Shown: piece by piece, positions 34,461 through 45,220 of the stretch
Position numbering within the stretch: the stretch's first letter is position 1
How the letters are laid out: every line of letters starts with the position of its first letter
Origin: Actinernus sp. WN-2022
Lineage: Eukaryota > Cnidaria > Anthozoa > Actiniaria > Actinernidae
Assembly: GCA_030867875.1 (NCBI GenBank)
Contig: JAOWCC010001634.1
Span: forward strand, 134,442,022-134,506,021
DNA: 64,000 nt
Reading direction: 5' to 3'
Made by a program: the position numbers and the translations under genes
The notes under the pieces: generated by a model
What the model was told of the DNA's origin: nothing
The model's database searches: none
The model's input: only the letters and a program-made list of their open reading frames with translations

Positions 34461-35743
34461 CCAGTGTGCAATGCAGAGATGATTATAATCACACATGTAC
34501 ATATATACAGTACATGTAACCTCTACAGGGCAGGTATGGATTATGTACATTTTTGTTGGTAGAGTGGATTTCATATAAGTGGGCAAGTTAATTATGGCTG
34601 CAATACAGCACAGTCTGTTACCATACAGCATGACATTTAAAATTATGGCTTCCTTATTGTTATTTAACCATTTTCAGAATAATAAAAAAATGTACATACA
34701 AAAGATTCCTGTCCTTCACTGATTTGTCATTACAAATACAATTGAATTAATATTACATTGATTGAATAAAATATAATTTGATGATTGAAGGGAAAGATGG
34801 AATATATTTAATTTACTACTGATTTACATTGGTATACATTTGCTCTTTTAGTTGGTAAAAAAGAGAAAAGGGAAAACAAATGGTGGCGAGGAAGCCTAGA
34901 AACTAATAAAGCTTATAAGATTAGGCAATCACACCTTATTGTTTTTGCTCTTTTGATCAAATCAAATTATGGACCGAGTTAATTGGCATGGCAACATACA
35001 TGTACATGTACATGCCATATTTTTGTCCCACTCATACAAAATCTGCTTTACATGAACTATATAAATTATGTGTTAATACAATGTAGGTACTGTACTTGTA
35101 CTTGAACTAGACCGTAACAGTCAGATTTGTACTGTTGTTTAATTAGTTAAAAGTAAACTTTGAAATAAGTAAGCATTCTAAAGAGCTTCATTGCTGCAAT
35201 TCAAATGTCAGTTTTGACAATTTAGTTTAACTAAATTTAGTACTACATGTACTTTAGTTGACATCCCCTAATCTTAAATTTAATGTGCCAATGGTCTTCA
35301 GATCTGGGGGAGACATTGACTCACATAATCATCTAGTTAAGACTGGTATATACTTTTGCATGGAATCAATGGTTTTATTTTCACCTGGACCCCGGCGGTT
35401 GTTCGAAGCAAGTGTGAGCACTACCCTGGAGTTACAATTAAATTGCTAACCCAAGGGTACATGTAAACTGTACAGATTACGATTACAAATTTAGCACTAT
35501 CCTAAGAGTAACGATACCTGTGCTTCAAACAACCAGGCCCTGAAGTTTCTTTTCAAACCCCCTGATTTTGCTGTGACAGTTGGTCTTGCGGTTACACTCA
35601 TTTAGGTGACATCAACTAAATACTGTAGCTAACTAATTTAGTTAAATTTATCTAAATCATCAACACCAATGGTGGAGTGACTCTAACACCAGAAATAAGT
35701 ACAATATTTATTATTATTAATATCAGGTGTGTAATGACATGCA
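34461..35743. other. Spacer with MITE fragments
   Basis: No gene. 35025-35047 (gtcccactcatacaaaatctgct) matches the arm of the MITE at 50471-50655. At about 35390-35545 a weak inverted pair (ggttgttcgaagcaagtgtg / cctgtgcttcaaacaacc) outlines another short element. There are several acatgtacatgt runs. Confidence 0.45.
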
Positions 35744-36487
35744 TACAGTACCGCTCGCGAGCAATGTAACATCCACTCGTTCCGACTCGCTGCTTGTGAG
35801 TAATGAGGCAAACAGCACTTGCTTTCACTTGTAATTCGCTACTTGAGTAACCATGGACAAAATATTGCCAGCTTCAGAGACAGGACAACAGCGCTTGTGA
35901 TGTACCATCAGTAGTATTTTAGATTTTCTCGAACAGCTACATTAAATAAAATGCCTGGGCTGATAATTAGACAAGATGGCACCATGTTGCTGGTGAAGTA
36001 ACGTAGATTTCCGTCTACAGTACTGCTTGTGTACTGTGGGAAATTTTCAAAGTTGTTTGTGTTTATAAACAAAAACTTCCAAATCAAAAACCCTGTGTAC
36101 ACCGACTACTTAGCCAAAGTTTATACCCGTAAAAGCTCACTCTTCGATATGCTGTCGTTTTTTTATTGTTTGTGTTTAACTTCCAAATAAAACCAACCAC
36201 GTACAGCTCACACTACATGTATCAGTGTACAAAGTAACTCAAATGAATTCAACAGCTTTCGTTTGCTAGCCTGGCTGACTGGAACGTTCATAGTCATACT
36301 TGTTTCACTCACCAGTCAACGCATAAAGGCAAAACTAAAACAATGGGATCATCCACTCGCAACGAACGAGTGAATTAACCTGTCAAGATATGAATGTTCT
36401 GCAATAGAATACTCGCAAGTAGTGAGTCAGAAGGAGTAGAAATTTGACTCACGAGTGGATGTTACATTACTTGCAAGCTGTACTGTA
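35744..36487. mobile_element. TIR element, about 740 bp
   Basis: The left end (tacagtaccgctcgcgagca, then atgtaacatccactcg) is found inverted at the right end (cgagtggatgttacattact, then tgcaagctgtactgta). The inverted similarity is about 60-90 bp. No coding frame of note lies inside. Confidence 0.75.
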
Positions 36488-36903
36488 CCATTATTATGCC
36501 ATGCATGGAAAAAATCATTAAGCTTTTTGCACAATATTCAGATTGCACTTAAACCATGTACATAAAAACGTTTTACATGAAATTCATGTTTTCGATAACA
36601 CACAAAGCTTTATCTTTAATCTTGAGATTGCCTCATCGAGGTTCAGTAGATTATTTGACTTAAGCTAAGTACATGTACCATTGTCTACCTCTTATAAGCC
36701 ACTACAATTTGCCTTATAGAAAGAGCTGCAGTACTGTATAATGCATTTATCATACATGAATGACCCATATGGTCCTGTCCTCACTTTCCTTGTAAAGCAT
36801 ACATTTGACAATTACAAAGAAAGGTGTCAGGCCCTGTACAGTTTTTCCTTGCTGTTTTACGGTTTGATATACAAAAAGATATGGTAATTTGATAAAAAAA
36901 CCT

Positions 36904-37047
36904 ATTGACTGAGTTTAACAATGTAGGTTGGGCTGGACGGGAACATATTTGGCTCTCTGTCATTTTGAATGGACCTCGCTGCGCTCAGTCCATACGTCAT
37001 GTTATTGAGCCAAATATTTTCCCGTCCTGCCCTCCCACTGAGTCAAT
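36904..37047. mobile_element. Short foldback element
   Basis: ATTGACTGAG...GGACGGGAACATATTTGGCTC is paired with GAGCCAAATATTTTCCCGTCC...CTGAGTCAAT around a GGACCTCGCTGCGCTCAGTCC loop. This loop motif is also partly present in the foldback at 49691-49825 (cgttcgctgcgctcactcg). Confidence 0.75.
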
Positions 37048-37296
37048 AAGTACCTAACCTAACAAAATAACCAGTAATTTTCTATTTGCTGAGCGTTGTT
37101 GTTAGAAATGAGTAAAATCGTGACATTGCTAATGTACATTGTATAATCAAGAGTTTTCAAAAATGTTTAATTTGGACTTAAAATCAGAGTCAACGAGGTT
37201 ATCAAAGTTGAGGGTGTGGCTAATAAGAGGTGAACTACAGTTTCCTTTACATGTACATTGTATAATAGGTACATTTAGATTGTTTAAAGCAGTACT

Positions 37297-37519
37297 TTAC
37301 ACAAGGTGGACTGTGATCTTCCAAGATTCTAAAAGCTTGAAAGCCATTTTTTTGTCATACAGAGTCCTGGAGATCTCATGGCATGACTCGTAATCTTCCT
37401 GAGATGGAATTCTGTTGTTCTTCAGGAAGAAAGCTTTGTCCCATTCTTTCAGGTGGTGTTTAATTTGCTTGACTGCCTTTAAAACCATAACCTGTATTTT
37501 AGCTAAGTGACTTTCATAC
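37297..37519 (-). CDS. Probable terminal exon of the SAP-domain gene
   Basis: A good acceptor (ttaatttccag) at 37520 is followed in frame by YESHLAKIQVMVLKAVKQIK, then HLKEWDKAFFLKNNRIPSQEDYES and a stop after WKITVHLV at 37297. The pattern 'lK.WekaF...n.R.Ps..D' recalls the helical motif of Sld2/RECQL4 N-termini and FAM13-like proteins, but resemblance is weak. It is on the same strand as, and directly downstream of, the exon at 37527-37759, so it may be the last exon of the same gene, provided an internal donor within that exon is used before its TAA. It could also be a separate small gene. Confidence 0.45.
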
Positions 37520-37526
37520 CTGGAAA

Positions 37527-37759
37527 TTAAGTAATGAGACTTGTGGTTTCTTCTTGAGGTTTGACTGGTGGGGAACTTAAACTTGTGCTTTCAGATGATT
37601 CTTCATGCTGGCTTTGGTTTATGTGTACTTGCTCGTCAATTGGGGAATTGGCAGATGCATCAGTAGGGTATCCGTCTGCATAAATCACATCAATGGTTGT
37701 ATCTGCATCTTCTTCATTGCTTGAATTTTCTTCTCCCAAATCAGTGCAAACTAGATCAT
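37527..37759 (-). CDS. Acidic exon of the SAP-domain gene
   Basis: The acceptor tttttctttttag is at 37760-37761. Spliced from the donor at 38389 (CATG|GTATGT), the phase is exact, giving a DDLVC junction. The exon encodes a disordered acidic/serine-rich stretch (EENSSNEEDADTT ... ESTSLSSPPVKPQEE) and reaches a TAA at 37527. It is either the final exon, or it contains a donor leading to the exon at 37519. No domain is visible. Confidence 0.6.
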
Positions 37760-38389
37760 CTAAAAAGAAAAACAATTAAGTCATGAAACATTAAAAAGAG
37801 GGTGTGACTGCATGAAGTACAGTACCGACCAGACGATTTAGTGCAGTTTTATTTGTGTTTTATATTTTATAAGTATAAACTCTAATAATTTACCAAGCTG
37901 GCGACTTCCGTTCCCAGGTCAGCTTTCTTGTAAGGATTGTTTTGATCCACATGTACCTTGATGCCTTTATTTATTTGTTCCCCAACTTCTCTAAATTTCT
38001 TCATCGTGCAGCAGAGGTTTTGGAATTCTCTAGTGATAATTTGTTTTAATTTTGCAGAAGTTGGTTTTCAAAAAATGTACAAATGTATGCTTGATTGAAA
38101 TAAAGCCCAATTTGGCTTAATTCTTGAATGGCCATGATAGATGTCTGAATGAAGCAAATTCGCTTAGAGTTTGAAGGGTTCGCTCAGAGTTTGCTTGAGC
38201 AAACACAGCAAACCTAGCTCTGTTAGCTTCAAGCGAACCCTGCATTCACTTTTGCGTTCACTAAAGCGAACTGAGAGAACTTACTTCTGGTGGTTAGTTC
38301 TGGTCAGTATATGGAGGGATATAAATTTGGAACTTTTAGAAAAATAGACCATTACAGGACTATTAAAAGTTAACCTATTAGTAACATAC

Positions 38390-40567
38390 CATGACTTAAA
38401 ACTCTCACAGTGACCACCTCTTCATCCATCTCTGTGTCATCTTGATACTGCTGCTCAAGCTCTTCTAGTTGTTGGGTGCCCTGTCTGTTGAACGTAAGCT
38501 GACCCTCTTTGTTTCTTAGCTTGTACAAAGGTAGCTTCTCTGGTTGTTCACAGCACTTGAGCCAGGTTCTGTCCAGATGTTGTTGGACAGCCTGAATGGA
38601 ATTGGATCGAAAGTGGTAGAGATCTGGACTGCAGGTCCTCTGTTTCAACTCCTCTTCACTATCGAAAAATTCCACTGATCCATCTTCTCTCCAATGCCAC
38701 CAAACATCTGAATCGTGCACTACTTCTAGGTAGTCTGGAATCTTCTGCAGATGGGCTTGCCAGGTGCTTGACTTTTTCTCCAGAAACTCCTTTGGGATGA
38801 CTGTATTTGCAGACTTTGGAAGGCTCTTTGCAAGTTTTGACAGTTCTCGCTCTTGAGATACCATCACATCTCTATCTTCTTCCTCTGCATCCTCAGCCTG
38901 TATATGTAAGAATGCATTTGGTACAAGATCTTCAGCATGCTTACTCCATGTCTTTCGTGTTATGTCTTCAATCCTATCGAAAAACCTTTCAAACAACTCT
39001 GCATTTGTTGATCTGAGGCAAACGAGACGGTACATGAAAGGAGCATGATCAATTGCACCATGGTAATATATGCCAAACAACTTCCTGTAGGTCATTGTTT
39101 TTGGTGGTGTCAAAGCTGCCTTCAATGCAAGGGAATGCCTAAGAGCCAAGTTGTGCAGTCGAAGTACCTGTCTAGGATTTCTTGCATCTTCATAAGAGTA
39201 GTAAATACCCATCATCTCACAGAAGGTAGTGAGCAGCTCCCTGGTGTTTTCATCTGCATTGGCTTCTTTAGTCAACTGAATAGTCACCTGTAAAATGGCT
39301 CTTCTGTAGTCTGTACATCTCAGCTTCTCCTTATTGAATGAAACAGAAACTGTTTCTTTAAGTAAGACCAGGGTGTCGAGGTCTCTTATGTGGTGTGGAA
39401 GCTCATCAAGAATATGAGCTATGTGGTTTAAGCAACAGTGAAGGGGCTCAAAAAATAGCACTTCGTAATCCTCGAGGTTAAGGTCAGATTAAGTAAGAGT
39501 CTTGTCACCATACAACAGAGCTGGGACTCTGCTTGTCCCACCAAGTAGTTCTGTAAGCCTCTCTTGTAGCTCTGGCTTTAAACCATTGTCATCTTTCCCT
39601 CTTGCCCTAAGTTCATCTCTGAGCTCATCAACCTTTAACTTTTGGTACGGGTGGATGCCTCCTTTCTGCCCTGCAGGTCCTTCAAAGACAAGGTCTCTCT
39701 TTTCTTTGAGAGATCTGTACCTTCTGTATGCCATGTAATCATACTCATCAGCACGCCGAATGTCCCCATCACAACCACAACAGCCACGATGTCCACCCTT
39801 TTGCGTACCATCTTCAAATTCAACACTTGGGTTGTCACCATTCATAAATCTCATGCAGTCATTGATCTTGATTCCTTTGAATTCAATTGGCTGAGACATT
39901 CCTCTCAAACATTCTCTCCTAGTTGGAACAAATGGCAGTTGATCTGCATCACTGCCACCTGACATACCCATCATATACATCTGTGGCTCTTCTACTTGAG
40001 ATTGAATCTTGGTTGCAGTGCCATATTTTGATAGGTACTCTGAATCTGTGAGATGCACCGCTGGGTCATAAACCTCTCTTATTAGAAACAGCATCAATCC
40101 ATGGTTGCCAATTCCAGAGTGGTCATGCCAAATGAGCCAGTTCCTTGTTCTCTCCAAAGTGATTAGCCTCTTTTTCATGTCTTCAGTACTTTCTTGAGCT
40201 GAGCTGTTTCCCTCTTCATTCAGTTCCTTAAGTCTGGCTTTTATTTCCTCAAGTGACATATCTTGGTACTCTTCATCTGATCTGAGTCTCATGAACTGAC
40301 TGTGTTTATGCAAGCTGTGTTTGCGAATTTCACCAAGGGGATATTTCCTGGCAGTCATCTTGCAATCCCTCCTTTCGATTCCACTTCCATCTTTGCTTAA
40401 AACTAGCTTTGTGTAACTTGTCTCCAAAACTGGAACTCCCAAATTGAAATATCCTGATGCAACCTTTGCCTTAATTTCTTCCTTTACATCTTTGTTCGGG
40501 CGTGGAATAGGAATGGATATTTCACCACCTTGTTGTTTAATAATTGACCTTCGTACTCTTGTTCCTG
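38390..40567 (-). CDS. Large exon of SAP-domain gene, split by an in-frame TAA
   Basis: An acceptor (tttttttttcag) precedes the exon at 40567 and a donor (CATG|GTATGT) ends it at 38390. The first part (to 39489) includes NWLIWHDHSGIGNHGLMLFL, a cysteine/histidine cluster (GGHRGCCGCDGDIRR) and a SAP domain (KLKVDELRDELRARGKDDNG, then LKPELQERLTELL), a DNA-binding motif of chromatin proteins. After a single TAA at 39489-39491 the same frame continues for 363 codons (DLNLEDYEVLFFEPLHCCLN ... LYKLRNKEGQLTFNRQGTQQ). Relatives occur as multicopy uncharacterised genes in cnidarians (from memory). The function is unknown; SAP suggests DNA association. The lone stop in an otherwise clean frame means a recent null allele, readthrough, or sequence error. 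Confidence 0.65.
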
Positions 40568-40584
40568 CTGAAAAAAAAAACAAT

Positions 40585-41962
40585 CAAAATGTCAGGAAAT
40601 CAAATCCACTAACCCACAGTAACACATTAATTACAGTAACTCTGTTGTTGTTTGGGCTTAATAGACCTTTCCTGCATTTGATCAAACAATATAATGGCAC
40701 CAAGTCGAGATTGGCATAGACAAAAATACGTCTACTTCTATCTCAACTTACAAAAAAAAATACAGGAGTCCTGGAAAGGGGAACCAACCTCCTGTCAAAT
40801 TGGTGTCCATTACCCAGCATGCAATTGGAGAATAGCATACTGTATATGGGCAATTCCACGTTGCAGACATTATACATTCAGAGACCAAAATGCTTCCTAG
40901 CTGTGCTGCTTAAATTTGTACATAGCACACCTTGGGTGGGCCTCTATTTTCAATAAAAAAATATAATTTCCTCTCATTACCCTTTTTTAATTAATATCTA
41001 AATGTCTGTTGCGGACATTACAGCAAAAAACAACCACAGGTTTGAGTCAACTTTTTAAATTCTTAATTCCTGTGAGTTGTGAGGAGTTCCAAGAAAACAA
41101 ATGGACTTTCTGAACTTGCTAATAACCAGAGTTCCCAACTATAATGATAAAGTTCAACAAAGCTCACTGTTAGTAGTAGTTTTTATTTGCTTTAAATATG
41201 CGTTGCAGACATTACACAAAAATTCGTTGCGGACATTACATTTTGGAAATGTGCTTAAACAAGGCCCTCATGGAGCGGGTGTGGCAAACATTCACAATAT
41301 CTCACTTGTATCTGATAGACGTCTGCTCTTAACTAAAATAAAGTTTGCTAAAAAATAATAGATTTGAAAATTTTCATCATGTCTTGTGTGGAATTGCCCA
41401 TATATGGTGTTCACAGTTGCTTGGTGTGTTTTTGCAAACAAACCTGGCGGTTAGAAAGTTTAAGGAAGGTAGTAACATTACTGCTTGCTGATTTTGTGTT
41501 TGCTTTTGATTTCAAATGTAAACAGGAAGGGTTTTAATTTTGAGCCGATTTTCAGAGCATTGCAGGTGATATTCAAAGGGAAAAAAAGATCTCCCAAACA
41601 AATCAGTTTTTCTCCAAAGTGGGGAGTCAACTGATCGCTATTTATATCCTTGGCTTTTACGTACAGTAATTGATCCTTGAAATACTACCGGTATTTTGAA
41701 ACATTGTATTTAATTTTGTATTTGCAGCATGCCTACATGTAGGTTTGGTGCAGTAATTTCTCTCAGTTACACGCTTCATATTGGCCGGTTTGGCTGTTTT
41801 AGTTTTAGGGTTAAGGCATAACTGAAATTATTTTGGCTACATTTTCAGCAGCTTTTCATAATAATATTCAGGCCAACAAATGTAAACTAAAAAACCTCAT
41901 TCAACTGATATTGAATACTTGTTTGTAGGCCACAACAAAATTGGAGTAGAAAAAGTAATTAA
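40585..41962. other. Intron or spacer of the SAP-domain gene
   Basis: Lies between the 40567 acceptor and the upstream exon on the minus strand. No coding similarity. A short sequence 'cgttg(c)ggacattac' recurs near 40858, 41008, 41203 and 41224, suggesting a dispersed repeat. Confidence 0.4.
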
Positions 41963-42179
41963 ACTGGTGTTCACTAGTGACATAAGCATAAAGCACAAGT
42001 GACATGTACATGTACATGTACATGTATGCAGATGCAGTGCAATACCTTTTCTGATTAATAATTATATGCATGTGGTGAGAGTTAGGAAGATTAGCACCAA
42101 TGATCAATGTATAAATTGCATCTGCACAATATATGTTTCTTTGCTTACATGTACATGTATGTCACTAGTGAAAACCAGG
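41963..42179. mobile_element. Short TIR element
   Basis: The ends ACTGGTGTTCACTAGTGACAT and ATGTCACTAGTGAAAACCAGG form an inverted pair. The interior contains (ACATGT)n runs (42003-42025). There is no coding capacity. Confidence 0.65.
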
Positions 42180-42183
42180 CTTT

Positions 42184-42481
42184 AGAGCAGTTTTCAAGTG
42201 AGTGTTGAAATGTTAGTCACATGTAGGCGAATGCTTTCGAGTTACCCATGATTGCATTTACTTTGCCTCCTGATTGGTTGAAGTGAAACCAATTGTGAAT
42301 TACTTCAGTTTGTGAATGGTTCATTATAGTTACCCATGATTGTGTTTACTTGCCTCGTGATTGGTTGAAGTAAAACCAATCGTGAATTTCTTCAGTTTGT
42401 GATTGGTTCATTAATGTTTTTACTTGCTGCTGTGATTAGCTCAGGTTTTTGGTTTTACGACACTCATTTGAAAACCACTCT
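42184..42481. mobile_element. TIR element with two 95-bp internal repeats
   Basis: The ends AGAGCAGTTTTCAAGTGAGTG and CACTCATTTGAAAACCACTCT are inverted copies. Inside, a roughly 95-bp unit (gttacccatgattg ... gattggttgaagtgaaaccaat ... gtgattggttcatta) occurs twice in tandem at about 42235-42415. Confidence 0.7.
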
Positions 42482-42861
42482 CATACAACATCGGTGTTGA
42501 TTAAACTACATTGTATCTAACTGCAAGACAAATGGTCATAGCTAAATCAGGGGGGCTGAATGTAAAATTCAGTATGAAAATAGAACCACTGATTTATACA
42601 GATGCAAACTACATGTATACTAAAATAATGTCAAAATGATTGCAAGCTCTGGCCATATACTTGTAAAACTCAGTAAATTGAAATCTCAATAACTTAGTAC
42701 CATTTTACACTATCACAACAAGACTTCACAGTATCACTAATTGTGCCATAATATTTAACAATGAAAGCATGCATTGCTGACCTACAACACTAAAGTTATT
42801 TTAAGGAAATCTCTATTATTGCATAAGGTCTAAGCAAAAAGAACGAGTGTTTTTCTGTCAT

Positions 42862-43050
42862 AATACCCCTTGAGTATAATACCCCTGTATTTACATTTGT
42901 AATACCCCCTGTGTTTAATATACCCTTCTCTACATGTAATACCCCCTGTGTGTAATACCTCCTGTGTTAATACCCCCGTGTGTTAATACCCCCGTGTGTT
43001 AATACCCCCCTGTGTAATGCCCCCTATGTGTAATGCCCCTTAATGTATGT
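42862..43050. repeat. Degenerate minisatellite (taatacccc-type)
   Basis: About twelve irregular units of 15-18 bp built on TAATACCCC(C)TGTGT. Embedded in the putative intron of the SAP-domain gene. Confidence 0.75.
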
Positions 43051-43239
43051 ATAACATTCCCCTAAAGGACCCTTTATGATTGACAGTTCCTGGGGAATAT
43101 GCATGAGTTTCGGTATGGTATAACACTACTGATTTAAATGCTGGAACTGTTCTCTCTTTCTTAAGTAGAATCACTTATACATGTACATGCATGTTTGGTG
43201 GTGCATATTTTGTTCAAGGGGTTGGGATGCAAAGAAAGC

Positions 43240-44101
43240 AATACTTGCCTTTCTTTCCCATCTTCTCAAAGCAGCCAATATCAACACCCTGTTGCTTAAG
43301 ATATACTTTAAGGAGTTGACCAGCATTTGGTGGTGTTGCTTCTTCTCCCTTTCTACGAATCCTGTAACACTTTGCCTTTTCCGACCAATTTACAGGCTTA
43401 TTTGGCCAGTCCTTGACATCCTGAAGGAGCTTCTGAAAATTACCATCTATTTCTTTAGGCAAATGGCTTTTCTGCTTCTTGTTTTGTTGGGCTTTGCTGA
43501 GCCGTTCCCTTGCTGCCTTTCTAGATTCGAAGCCTTGGTACATCCGCTGCTTGTTTCTTGTAGCAAATGACACCCGTTGTGCCAGATGGCCATTAACATC
43601 AGTTGTAGCCCAACCTTTCTCAATTGACCTTTTAAAGTTTCGTCTAACTTCTCTTCTCTTTTTTTTTTTTTCCCCACAGGAGATTCCTTGGTTGCCACAC
43701 CAGCATCAGGAACCAGGGTGAGGATCTCAGCAAAAGACCTGCCAAGATGTTTCTGACACACCTTATTGAAATCAGTATAAAGAAACTGTCCAATTTCTTT
43801 AAGTTCCTTTCTTTTAGGCCTGGCAGCATTAGGGATTGCAGAATATGCTTTTTTTTTCAAGTTGGTGTATGGAGATTTCGCTCTTCGTTTCATGGTCTTT
43901 GAAGCAGGGAATGAGTCAACTAACACCGGGTGGTACACTTTGCAACACTGACAGTTTCTCAAACTGTGCATTTTCTTTCTTGCACTTGATGTGGCTTTCC
44001 ATTTTGATGAAGAAAACGTAGCTGTGTAGGCACTTTTACTTGATGGCCTGTTCCAGTTGTTTAATAAAGAGTGGACCCTGTTGCAGTTCTTTTGGAAGGT
44101 G
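43240..44101 (-). CDS. 5' exon of the SAP-domain gene, with a frameshift
   Basis: An acceptor (ggttatttttag) lies at 44102. The frame encodes a basic, lysine-rich protein: YTNLKKKAYSAIPNAARPKR, then FNKVCQKHLGRSFAEILTLV. In the homopolymer T-run at about 43657-43671 (A-run on the coding strand) the coding frame shifts. Downstream, WATTDVNGHLAQRVSFATRN, then FESRKAARERLSKAQQNKKQ and NWSEKAKCYRIRRKGEEATP continue to a likely donor near 43240 or 43290. The frameshift in a long homopolymer could be an assembly error. Function is unknown; it is placed in the same gene as the 40567 exon by strand and order, not by a proven junction. Confidence 0.55.
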
Positions 44102-44144
44102 TCTAAAAATAACCAAAGACAATAATTAATCTACTAGGTTAAGA

Positions 44145-44560
44145 TTGTTAAAAGACCATGAGTACAAAATAATTATGTATAAATGCTTATTCGCCTGGTT
44201 ATCAAGCATGCCACAGTAGTGAATATGGCCTTGAACTGCACCTGCAAGATTGTAACCTTGAAAATAAATATTGCTGTTGTTGATTCCAAATGTTTTTCAT
44301 GTGTGAAGAATAGATTAATTAATTCTACCCTGTCAGACATATTATAAAGTACATATAGTCTGCTTGGAGTGATTTCACTTAATTTTATTACTCTATTAGT
44401 CTTTTGTTTGTTTGGGTCTATATAATAGACACTGACTATTAGATATTGTTTCACGGGTTAAGTGAAATCACTCTAATATGTACCTTTGTTAAAAGACCAT
44501 GAGTACAAATTACATGTATGTATAAATGCTTATTTGCATATGGTTATCAAGCATGTCACA
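44145..44560. repeat. Direct 70-bp repeat flanking an inverted-repeat insert
   Basis: The block 'taaaagaccatgagtacaaa ... tataaatgcttatt ... ggttatcaagcatg(c/t)cacagta' occurs at about 44148-44215 and 44490-44560. Between them, gtgatttcacttaa (44368) and ttaagtgaaatcac (44458) mark the ends of a small inverted-repeat structure. This lies just outside the Polinton left end. Confidence 0.6.
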
Positions 44561-44575
44561 GTAAGTAGTATACAA

Positions 44576-44680
44576 AGTGGGGGGACTGGGACACACACAA
44601 CAAATTTCAACGAACAAATACAACAAAAAAGCAACAAAGAGCAGCAAACGACTGGGACACGTACAACGATTTCCAACGAG
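44576..44680 (+). repeat. Putative left terminus with a 66-bp duplicated motif
   Basis: After AGTGGGGGG, the block ACTGGGACAC(AC)ACAACAAAT..TTCAACGA is repeated 66 bases later as ACTGGGACACGTACAACG..TTCCAACGA. Duplicated subterminal sequence is compatible with a Polinton terminal repeat, but the partner repeat on the right is missing so the boundary is inferred. Confidence 0.4.
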
Positions 44681-44767
44681 CCTGCACACAAAAAACAAAC
44701 ATATGACACAAGAAAAAACAACATATAATAAGACCCTCATTTTTTCGTTGTATTTTTTACATTTCAA

Positions 44768-45195
44768 CGTCCTATTAGAGAAACGTGTTTATAAGGTAAT
44801 ATTTACTACTATAGTTCATTTATCGTATTTATGCATTACATTAAAGGATTGTAGTTATAGGTATTATATCATGGCTAAGCATATATTAACATGTGTTCGA
44901 ACACTTGGTTTATAGTGAATTTATTGTATTCTAACACCCTATTAGAGGAGTGTTGCTATTAGGTATTATAACATATATTGTCATAATCATTATTTACTAT
45001 TATAGTCCACCCATCATATTTCTACACCATATTAGATCAAGATATTACATTTCAAAACCCTATTAGAGGAGTGTGATTACTAGGTATTATAACATATATT
45101 ATCGTAATCGTTATTTACTACTATAGCCCATTCATCATACTTCTATACCATATTAGATCAAGGTATTACATTTCACAGCCCTATTAGAGGAGTGT
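44768..45195 (+). repeat. 121-bp tandem repeats and decoy start upstream of PolB
   Basis: CCCTATTAGAGGAGTGT recurs at 44938, 45059 and 45180 (spacing exactly 121 bp), with a diverged copy at 44768. Each unit includes GGTATTATAACATATATT-type AT-rich sequence. At 44871 there is a near copy of the PolB start (ATGGCTAAGCATATATTAAC; compare ATGGCTGAACATATACTAAC at 45221) that ends in a stop after 14 codons. This is likely the PolB promoter/leader region; the repeats may hold multiple initiator or protein-binding sites. Confidence 0.75.
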
Positions 45196-45220
45196 GGCTA
45201 CAAGTTTATTATATCATACC

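Noticed and set aside
45194..45220. Extending PolB to 45194
   Set aside because: The codon there is GTG; the first ATG is 45221, in a good context and matching the decoy copy at 44871.
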